The translations under genes and the position numbers were made by a program. The notes below the pieces were generated by a model, which saw only the letters and a list, made by a program, of their open reading frames with translations, had not been told where the DNA came from and did not search any database. Shown here piece after piece: positions 12,671-21,103 of a stretch of 64,000 bases of DNA. The stretch's first letter is position 1. Every line of letters starts with the position of its first letter. Source of the DNA: Orthonyx spaldingii (lineage: Eukaryota; Chordata; Aves; Passeriformes; Orthonychidae); contig VZTJ01002466.1 in the NCBI GenBank assembly GCA_013397795.1, forward strand, positions 1 to 64,000. The letters run 5' to 3'.

Positions 12671-13509
12671 AATCTAATAATAACATGTAAACATGCAACT
12701 TCTTGCTATTAGCTTGAGGCTTTTATAAGGATGAGGAATGATTAAGATATATGATCCTGAGCTACAGAAGAGTGCTGTAATATTACACAAAAAAATGAAT
12801 TGCAAAAAATACTGGAATAATGAAAGCTGAGAGATTTAATGCATCAAGTTATAGGATAACAGAAAAACGTCTGCTATAAGCTGCAGTCTCCTTAGTTGAA
12901 AAAGAGAAGGGCAGAAAGAAATAGATGTATTAACTTACCAGAGGATTATTATGAGTTACAAATATGATATACCTGAGAAAAAGTCAATGTACTTCTGAGA
13001 TGCTTGAGGCAAAGTGCAGATAGGAAAACAGAAGTGTTGTTGTACAACATCATCAGCAAGACCTCATGTGGATGGCTGTGTGCACGTGTGATTACTGTAA
13101 GAAAGAAAGATGAGCTCAACCTGGAACAGACATGTTAAGTACTATTAGGATAACTTGGAGAGGCTGAAAAGGAATACACTTAAAGAGAAAATAAGAAAAT
13201 TTTATTTGAGGGACACATCCCTGGAGCAAGCCATCCAGTCTTAGAAGAGCTCTCCAAATAATAATAAAGAAAAGACAGGCCTGTTGCAATCCTACATGCT
13301 TTGCTACATACAGACAGGGGGTGTGCTGCAAATGGAGTAGTGCACTTCATCCATAAGAGAGGAGCAACCATGTACTTTATTGATATAAACCAGTGTGTTA
13401 ATGAAATTCAGTGTTAAATGTGACTGTGGTTTAACAAGCTTCAATGGCAAGGTGCACTAGAGTATTGTATTGGGTCTGGATGCACATGGCTTAAAGCAGA
13501 AGAGGGGGA

Positions 13510-13552
13510 GAGTTTGCATTTATTTAAATTTTGTGAGTTTGCATTTATTTAA
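13510..13552. repeat. 18-bp tandem pair, period 25
   Basis: GAGTTTGCATTTATTTAA occurs at 13510-13527 and again, identical, at 13535-13552. Confidence 0.9.
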
Positions 13553-15799
13553 TATCAATTTAAGTAAGGTAAGCCAACCATGAACTTTTATAGTTGATGG
13601 GTTTTGGTAGTATGTGCAAATACTGTTCCCAGTTATGGAAGCTCTATTCATGTCTTTAATTATTTGCTTGTACATTTATTTTATTTTTACATATATTACT
13701 GTTGATATTTCTTGAATTCTGAATTCATATACTTCACCAAACAGCAACGAAATAAAAAGTTAATATTTTTCATGTATAGATCTCCAATTTTCAAAGGAAC
13801 TTGAAACCATTATAAACAATGCCAATTTAACTAAACTCACCAGTATAATTTTCCTCTCTTTGCAAAAGACTGAGTTTTGGGTTTGATATGTTAAATGGCA
13901 CAGGATAGACCTAATGCTAAAATATAGAACACAGGCCGAGTAAATTGTTTCAATAAGTTGTTGTTATAAGGAATTACTGATAATTAAAGTTAAAACTGAA
14001 GCTGTATACTCTACAATACACACATTATCTAATTTCCAGACTTCTCACCTGACATAAATTATTTTAGAAAGGGAACAGCAAGAACACCAAACGCTGATTT
14101 AATTCATGAGTGCCAGAAAATAAACAGAATGGTAATATTTCGGAAAGTAAGTATAAAGATAAAGCACTGTTGGCTTATTGCAATTAGTTTTGATAATAAT
14201 ATACATGATATTGAGATACTGCCTTTTTGTCTTCTCATTCCATATATATATATGTTTATACATACATTTATTTTATACATAAATTTATTTATTCTTTATC
14301 CATTTGCTATTATTTATACATTTATTATCTGAACATTGTTATTATGAATTTAATTTTATTATTTATACATACATGTATTTTATAAGCACATATCATTTGC
14401 TATATCTGCACGCATATTTTTTTGCTGTAACATACATGGAAGTTTCAAATTGTTTATCCAAATAAGCCATACATAAGGGTACATTAATATTAAATGCTCA
14501 GTAAAATATATAAATGTGGTTCATACTGTTAGTTATCAAGAATATTAAGTGCACCTTTTTTTCTACCAGTTCTGACAATGACTTTGTAAATCTGTGCATC
14601 GAACAGCTGTTACACTGAAATGCTGTACCAGCAGCACAAGACATGGCCATCAGGTAAAACAGCCTTGCCTTTGTGATCATCACCAACTGCAGCTGCAAAC
14701 AGAAATGTTAATTTACTGACTGTATGCAACAGATAATTGAAATTATTTCTTACAAGATTGTGCCTTTCAAATGGTTCTCATTTCACAAAGCTTGGCCGAC
14801 AAGTGCACTTTTGACATTAACAGCTTTGTTTCAGTTCAAAAGAAAAAGAATCTGCAAATTGCCTGTCTCTATGTACAAATGACATTTAAATCCACTGCAA
14901 TTCGTGAGGGGGAGCCAGAAACTCCTGTGCTGAAATCTCAGTTTTATAGGCATGATATAGACCAGCTGAGTGAAATTATGTTTGTTTTTGAATTTCCAGT
15001 TAGAAAAATTAATAAATCTAGGTGGTCTAAATTAAGCATGGTCCTCATTAAGGAGTGGATTAGAACAGCATTTGGCATGTCTAGAAAAGAGATTTCTGTT
15101 ACATGGTTTGATTAGAAGTGTTATCTTTGTAATAAATCAGGAGAACTGGATAAGATACTTGCTATTCATATGAAACAATGCCCTTAAAAGAGCAATGACT
15201 ACAAAACAAAATTATTAAAATCAGAAAATGAAAAAATTATGATAACAGCCTCTTTGTCCTTTTTTCACATACATTAGGATACAGTTTCCAGTACGGGAAC
15301 TACTTGCTATTCAACTAAATCCTTATTTTTGCAAGTGTGTAAATGGGAAAACACAAAACACCTGCCATTTATCTCTCTAACTAATTTGCTGCTAGCTACC
15401 CAAAGCCACCATTAAATAAGAATTTTATGTACTTTCTCAGTCATATTTTTCCTTTTATTTTTAATTCTATTGCTAAAAGTAAAAAATAAAAAAAAATATA
15501 TAACAGCATCTTTAAATGCCCTGAGACAGTTAAAATATATCAGTGTATGGGCATGCTAATTATTCCCATTTTCCCAGCTGAAACATAGGTTTGTAGTTGG
15601 TTTTAATGTACTGCTAAATGCCATGTGCTAAATGTTAAAGCAGCAATTCTCTTCCACTGTAAAGAAGACGGGAAAATGCTTTTTTGTAAATCATTTGCAA
15701 TTTAGTTAGATTAAACTGTCCTTTATTCCTGTAGTTAAGCATCATTTCAAGTATTTATTGTGGGACAAAGAAATGCATACTGGGGAAAAAAGAGCTGTA

Positions 15800-15829
15800 T
15801 ACTGTCTCCTACTGAAATAGGAGACAGTA
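15800..15829. other. Perfect 11-bp hairpin
   Basis: TACTGTCTCCT at 15800-15810 and AGGAGACAGTA at 15819-15829 are perfect reverse complements around an 8-base loop. No promoter or gene is attached to it. It lies 110 bases outside the CR1 that begins at 15941. Confidence 0.85.
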
Positions 15830-15940
15830 AAAAAAGAAAGAAAACAAAGGAACCAGAAAAATTCTGTCTGGTGTATTATGGTCTGTCAGATTCTTGTTCC
15901 TATTTCTCTTTTTAGAACCATGCAGTTTTTACAGTTTTAG

Positions 15941-16574
15941 TCATCACAGAACCGCAGAATGGCTGAGATTGGAAGGTACCTCTGGAGATCATCTAGTCCA
16001 ACTCCATTGCTAAAGCAGGTTCATTTAGAGTAGGTTGCACAGATTTTTGTCCAGGTGAGATAGAATATTTCCAGAGAAGGAGACTTCATAGCCTCCCTGG
16101 GCTGCCTGTTCCAGTGCTCTGTCACCCTTGAAGTAAAGACTTTTTTCCTCATATTTAGATGAAACATCCTATGCTGCCCATTTCTTTTGCCCAGTGCCCC
16201 TTATTCTGTAACTGGGCATCACTGAAAAGAGACTGGCTCCATTCTCCTGACACCTGCCCTTCAGATAAATGTGTACATTGACAAGATCCCTGCTCAGTCA
16301 TCTCTTCTGGAGGCTGAACAGGCCCAGTTCCCTCAGCCTTTCCTCATAAGAGAGATGCTCCAGCCCCTTAACCATCTTTGTTGCCCTCCACTGGACTTGT
16401 TCCAGGAGCTCCATGTCTCTCTTGTCCTGAGGAGCCCTGCACTGGACACAGCACTCCAGATGTGCCTCACCAGGGCTGAGTAGAGGTGCAGGATCACCTC
16501 CCTTGGCTTGCTGGCAATGCTCTTTCTGCTGTGCCCCAGGATACAACTGGCCTTCTTGCTCTCCATCAGGACTA
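15941..16574 (-). mobile_element. CR1 LINE, 3' piece of a three-part copy
   Basis: Read on the minus strand this is the 3' end of a CR1 non-LTR retrotransposon: the end of ORF2 plus the 3' UTR, finishing with a short tail (reverse complement of TCATCACAGAACCGCAGAAT at 15941-15960). Recognisable ORF2 pieces on the minus strand include KASCILGHSRKSIASK, EVILHLYSALVR and WRATKMVKGLEHLSYEERLR in shifted frames. The reading frame is broken. The element continues at 17287 beyond an inserted LTR, and then again at 18221. Compared with full CR1 ORF2, about 18 codons are missing at the junction with the middle piece, probably an older deletion. Confidence 0.92.
16569..16574. repeat. Target site duplication GGACTA, left copy
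   Basis: Identical to 17287-17292. The two copies flank the LTR at 16575-17286 exactly. A 6-bp duplication is the usual length for class II (ERVK-like) integrations. Confidence 0.85.
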
Positions 16575-17286
16575 TGTCGCAAGCCGCTTGACCGCCCGGC
16601 TGGTCAATGGGCGACAGTGTCCTCGAGTGCCCGGACAACGGCTCTCACGCTGCACAGGTGTGTGCGGCGGCAAGGCAGCGCCTTTAGCCTTCACGGGACA
16701 ACTCTGAGGCAGGTTGTTAGTTCCAAAGCCCAAGCTGGGGCTGGCAGCAGCCGATGATGAAAAGGCGACGCAGAGGTGGCAAAGGAATCAAGGAGGACTC
16801 GTTCATGGTGCCAATCCCAGAGTTTATTCCCAGCCCTGGAGGGGGCAGGAGAACTCACTGCAAGGACGGGAGCCACAAAACGAGCCCCGAAATGACCGTT
16901 ACAAGGGGTTTTAAGGGAAGGGAAAAAGGGGAGGAGAAAGGGAATGGACAAATGGGGTACATGAAGGGAGATGACAGCAACCAATAAACAGAACACAAAG
17001 GAGGGGCATATTTGAATACACCAATGGGGAGAACAGAACTTCAGAACATTCCAGCACTACATGAATAATAAATCAACTATATGAATATTGAAATAACGTG
17101 TGAGGGGAAAGGGGAGGGGACGGTGTCATGATGGACAGCAACCCATGGCGGGAAACTGCCCCAGCCTGCCTACCTCTCAGGACTCACTGTCCCAAGAGGT
17201 ATCATCTACCCAATCCGCCTGATCGTTGATCTCCACCGAAAAGGCAGGCTGAGCTGCAATCTCGAACGCCATGGGCGACTGCCACA
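16575..17286 (-). mobile_element. Solo LTR, class II type, in CR1
   Basis: On the minus strand the element begins TGTGGCAGTCGCCC and ends GGCTTGCGACA, the TG...CA ends of an LTR, and is bounded by perfect 6-bp repeats. Its U3 has inverted CCAAT motifs (minus ATTGGTG near 17018 and ATTGGTTG near 16980), a weak TATA-like TTAAAA near 16908, and AATAAA at plus 16825-16830. The part after the polyadenylation signal is CpG-rich. No internal retroviral sequence remains, so it is a solo LTR made by recombination between the two LTRs of a provirus. Length is 712 bp. The family name is unknown to me. The insertion splits the CR1 that runs from 18310 to 15941. Confidence 0.85.
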
Positions 17287-17292
17287 GGACTA
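17287..17292. repeat. Target site duplication GGACTA, right copy
   Basis: Identical to 16569-16574, immediately outside the TG end of the solo LTR. Confidence 0.85.
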
Positions 17293-17390
17293 TTCTCTGC
17301 AGAGCTAATTTCCAGCAGCTCAGCCCCCAGCCTGTTTAGGTGCATGGGGTTCTTCTTCTCCAGGTGCAGGACCCTGCATTTGCAGGACGC
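17293..17390 (-). mobile_element. CR1 LINE, middle piece
   Basis: The minus strand encodes CRVLHLEKKNPMHLNRL and then GAELLEISSAE, a well-known block of CR1 ORF2 downstream of the reverse transcriptase core. It is the same element as 15941-16574 and 18221-18310: strand and order agree, and LTRs interrupt it on both sides. The end at 17365-17390 has been duplicated in a short tandem array next to the second LTR. Confidence 0.85.
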
Positions 17391-17405
17391 TGCATTGCAG
17401 GACCC
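17365..17405. repeat. 15-bp tandem repeat at LTR-CR1 junction
   Basis: TGCAGGACCCTGCATT (17365-17380), TGCAGGACGCTGCAT (17381-17395) and TGCAGGACCC (17396-17405) follow one another. The first copy is normal CR1 sequence; the others sit at the boundary with the inserted LTR. Confidence 0.85.
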
Positions 17406-17418
17406 ACATTGGGCGCCA
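17401..17418 (-). other. tRNA-Lys-type primer binding site
   Basis: The minus strand reads TGGCGCCCAATGTGGGTC. This differs at two positions from the site complementary to the 3' end of tRNA-Lys(1,2), used by betaretrovirus-like ERVs to start minus-strand synthesis. It lies three bases (TCT) after a CA that ends the LTR, the standard spacing. Confidence 0.75.
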
Positions 17419-17445
17419 AGATGTTTTCGTCTCGGTTTTTGAGAC

Positions 17446-17500
17446 AAAACTCCTCTCAGGAGGAAGTGCTCTGNACAACTCGCAGGAGGAAGTGCTCTGG
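17446..17500. repeat. Short duplication around a single N
   Basis: Imperfect copies sharing AGGAGGAAGTGCTCTG lie on both sides of the N at 17474 (17446-17473 and 17475-17500). As at position 236, this looks like unmerged overlapping contig ends rather than a natural repeat. Confidence 0.8.
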
Positions 17501-18220
17501 AACGAGCACCCCCCCCCCAAGGGAAAGGGGTCTCCCTCTTTCCTCCGCCAATAAGACAAATCAATAAAAGCAAGGGAAAGTTGGAAAAAAAATTGGAGCT
17601 ATTTATTAACACAACTCAAAATTGGGAAAACCAGGAAAAAAGGGAAAAAAGGAAAGGAAAAGGGGTGCCCGCGAGGAAACTGACAACTGGCCATCCCCAT
17701 CCCTTCCCCCACTCCAGTCTTCGGGAAGGGGGAGTCCACCCAGCAGGCTGCTGGAGAAGGGCAGACGGAAAAAACTTGTTGACTCGCTGGTTCTCCTCCT
17801 CACAGCAAGCGATGCTGGTGGATCTCCATGTGCCTTCGCTCACTGGCCTGATCTTCCTCAGGGTTCTGACCGGCCGGGGCCACCTCACAGGCCCCCCAGG
17901 GTCAGAGAGAAGGGAAGGGAAGCAGGGAGGTCAGGGGGGAAGAAAGGAAAAGGAAAAAAACCAAAACAAAACAAACCCCAAACCTCTCTCCAAACTACAA
18001 TGAATGCAGGAGAGCAGTGCAGCATTGCTGGTGCGCTCCCTCCCCAAGCCCGGCAGAGCTGTTGGAGCCAGAGCCATCAGACCGAGCCGTTGAACTGACC
18101 CGCACCCAGGGTCCTGCAGCTCCAGCCCCATCCCCCAGGTCCATCTTAAAGATACAGGTGCCTCAGGCATTAAGCAGACGGTAAGGAATACTGGAAGTTC
18201 AAAACATCATCCCAGGACTC

Positions 18221-18310
18221 TTTCTTGAACTTCCTTAGATTCCTATTCACCCAACTCTCCAACCTGTCCAGATTCTCCTGAATGGCAGCATAGGCTTTGG
18301 GTATATTGCC
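18221..18310 (-). mobile_element. CR1 LINE, 5'-most surviving piece
   Basis: The minus strand reads AAIQENLDRLESWVNRNLRK, the CR1 ORF2 segment that directly precedes the CRVLHLEKKN block now at 17293-17390. The element is 5'-truncated near 18310, as most CR1 copies are. Removing the LTR restores contiguity with almost no CR1 lost. Confidence 0.85.
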
Positions 18311-20148
18311 TCTAAGCAGTACAGATATCACTTGGTGCTATTAGTGTTATTGAGATGTGTCTGGCCTCACAGTGAGCCCCATGAGGACGAATGAGTAGTG
18401 GTGATACCTTAAACCAAGTAAACCTAAGTCTTTCTGCATTCACACGTCAGTGTTTGCTTCTAATTTGCAGTTCTTGTCGGTTCCTCCTAAGAGAGTCTAG
18501 CTGAGTTAGAATTATTAGAACTATTTGTGGTGCTATTGCTTCTAGACTTCTCTATTATTTTAATGAATGCATTAAAATGTAGTTCAAATCAACTTGTAGT
18601 GCTGTTCCATTTAGCATACAACCATTATTTGAGAAAGGTAATTTAAATTTATTTTGGTATCTTCATACTACATAGCAGTCAGAAAAATTACATAGTTTGA
18701 GGCCTGTATTATACAGGGGGGAGAAATAAACCTTGGAGGGAGCAATAGGTACCAGAGAACTAGGTCTGGCAATAGAAAAATGGAATGAGAATAATTTTAT
18801 CTTGACCTAAAAAATTTAATTAGAATGACTGCATGAATTTCAATGCCCGTGTTTCAAAAACGTTTGATATATCTTTGTCTTATTAACATGTTTTCTATTG
18901 TCCTTTCCACACTTTCAAATACAATACTGTTCAAAAACAAAACCATTTAAAAGAAGGATTTTTTTTATACTAAACATCATTTAGTCTTGAAATGTCTCAA
19001 CTTTTCTAATATTTTAACTTTTCAAATATAATTAGTCAATTATTTTACTCAATTATTCATTTTTCTCAAATAAATCAAAATATAAAACTAAAACTGCAAA
19101 GGGTTTTTTTGTTTTTGCAAATTATGTTAATAGAAAACAAAATTAAAAGATTGGTTTAGTTTATTTAGTTTGTTATGGTCCTACCTACTGTCTTCTTTAT
19201 ATAACTGTACTTGCAATTTAGGGTTCACTCAAAACAAGAACTTGGTTATTTGACAATGTTTGTTACATATGGGCTTTTTAAATCACGAGATGCATCAATC
19301 AATAAGATGCTGGAAAGATATCAGGAGTATATTAGATCACACAGATATTTGAACAAAAACAAACAGGACACATTTTTGATACTAGTTATTTTGGAATTCT
19401 GTTTAGTCTAAAAGTCTGTAACAGGCTTAAAACTATCTAGCAAAATCAAAAGGATTAATGAGGAGTTTTTAATCCTAAGGAAGTATGCAGTGTTCAGTGA
19501 AAAAGATGTTTTGTTGGAAAATTCCAAACAATCACATCTGTTCATCCATATTATTATAATAATATTTTATTTGTTGATAAGCTTGTAATTTCTTACCTAG
19601 AGATCCAAAAGACTTATTTAAGTAAAGCTTTCAAATACATGGCTATAAGAGATTGGTCAGCCATTTTTAGACAGAGTAAACCTATTTTTATTTTTCATGG
19701 GGGACTTTAGAAGACATAAAGTAAAGTAGAAAGAAGAGTTTTCATATGCAAGTTTTCATCTTTGTCAGGGTAAATTAGAAAAACTGTTTTTCCCTGGAGC
19801 TGGCTCCCTTAGTTGTTGGTTTCAGACAATGCTTAAAGTTAGTGTCTTAGGTTAATTTCCCAGAAAGTGGAAGTGCAAGGTCTCTGCAATTGGTCAGGAA
19901 AATAAACTCAGGCAGACTTTTAAACAAGCCAAAAGTCCTGCATATACAGGGTCTAATCCTGGTCTCCTCAAATGACTTTCAATTTTTCTTTGGCTTCACT
20001 GAGATACACAGTGCAAACTCAGCTTTATAAAGAATTCGGTGACGGTCCAAGTACTTTTTTTAAACCAAAGGATTTCATAAACAGAACTTTTATCCTAGGC
20101 TGGCTGTTTCAATAGGACTTATATGTATAAAGAGTTCTGTGCTGAAGA

Positions 20149-20175
20149 TAGTCCCTAAATGTATAGTCCCTAAAT
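20149..20175. repeat. 12-bp tandem pair, period 15
   Basis: TAGTCCCTAAAT at 20149-20160 is repeated exactly at 20164-20175. Confidence 0.9.
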
Positions 20176-21077
20176 CAAAAAAGTATGCTGAGCAAGCTGG
20201 TTAGGGGAAGCTGCCACCCTGTCTGTAGTTCTCAGCAGGCATGCAATTTAAACACTGGGGAGTTTAGGTACTCTTTGTAACACTGTGCATTCTGCTCTAA
20301 AGGGCTTAGAAGTGCAAAGCCAGTGAATGTAACCTGTCTTCTGTTAATACTGCACTTTGGTGTGATTGAATTGCATTTTACTTTTCCTCCCTTGTTTTCC
20401 CTTCAAAAAAATGAAGAAGTAAATCCCTGTGAATATAAGAAAACTTCTTTTTCATAGACAAATAGACCCATGAATAGCAAAGGTTTGAAGTACTTTTCTG
20501 AAAATGTACCCTGCCGGAATTTGCCAGAACGCTTCAAAGTGAGGTAAAATTGCTCTTTACATGCTGTTCAGAAACAGATACTAAAAAATAAAATCTATCT
20601 TTCTCAAAACTCTTGTGTCTCTGTAGAGGTAGTTGAAAATGATAAAATTGTGTTACCTAATGAAGAAGAAATTAGCAAAAATTGTCATGGGATATTTACC
20701 ATATTGTCATTAGAAAATATAATAGAGTTGTTTCTGCTAAATGTGTTATTTCTACTGTTTTCAGTACGCATGGGTATTGTAAAAACCCATGTGTTACTTC
20801 TTTGTCTGGAAATGATTGTTATAACAAAGTTTTGGGTATTTGTTTCTTCTTTTATTAGGAGGGAAAGTACCCTGAAATGTGGGATTCTAAAGTCAATTAC
20901 ACTTATTTGGAGTAAGCTCTTTAATTTGTAATAAGCCTTACAGTAAATCTTTTTAATCACCCTATAAATGTCTAAATAAAGACACTATCCCATTACAGTT
21001 TTCTAGCCAAAATGTAATTATAATTACCTTATTTCATTTTTTCACATTACCTATTCAGAGTCCATTGATTTCAGACT

Positions 21078-21103
21078 GAGCTATTGTCTCTGGACAATAG
21101 CTC
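21078..21103. other. Perfect 11-bp hairpin with 4-base loop
   Basis: GAGCTATTGTC (21078-21088) and GACAATAGCTC (21093-21103) are perfect reverse complements around TCTG. There is no attached gene or promoter, and the stem is too short for a typical microRNA precursor. Confidence 0.88.

Larger units (their letters stand above)
12671..15940. other. AT-rich background, possible conserved elements
   Basis: No gene is recognised. The stretch holds a tandem pair at 13510-13552, very AT-rich DNA around 14235-14400, a 115-codon frame without a recognisable domain at 14771-15115, and a hairpin at 15800-15829. Confidence 0.65.
17391..18214 (-). mobile_element. LTR with primer binding site, inserted in CR1
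   Basis: On the minus strand the LTR seems to start TGGGATGATG (18214) and its U5 ends GAAAACA (17422). This is followed by TCT and an 18-nt tRNA-Lys-like primer binding site at 17418-17401, the normal order at the 5' end of a provirus. AATAAA lies at plus 17602-17607. The expected leader and gag do not follow; after ten more bases the sequence returns to CR1. Imperfect 6-bp repeats (GGACGC at 17385-17390, GGACTC at 18215-18220) border the insertion. The LTR is unrelated in sequence to its neighbour at 16575-17286. An N with a flanking duplication at 17446-17500 makes part of U5 uncertain. Confidence 0.65.

Noticed and set aside
17202..17612. 136-codon minus-strand frame through LTR and CR1
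   Set aside because: It joins LTR, primer site and a CR1 fragment and contains the N. Only the CRVLHLEKKN part is real (CR1) coding sequence.
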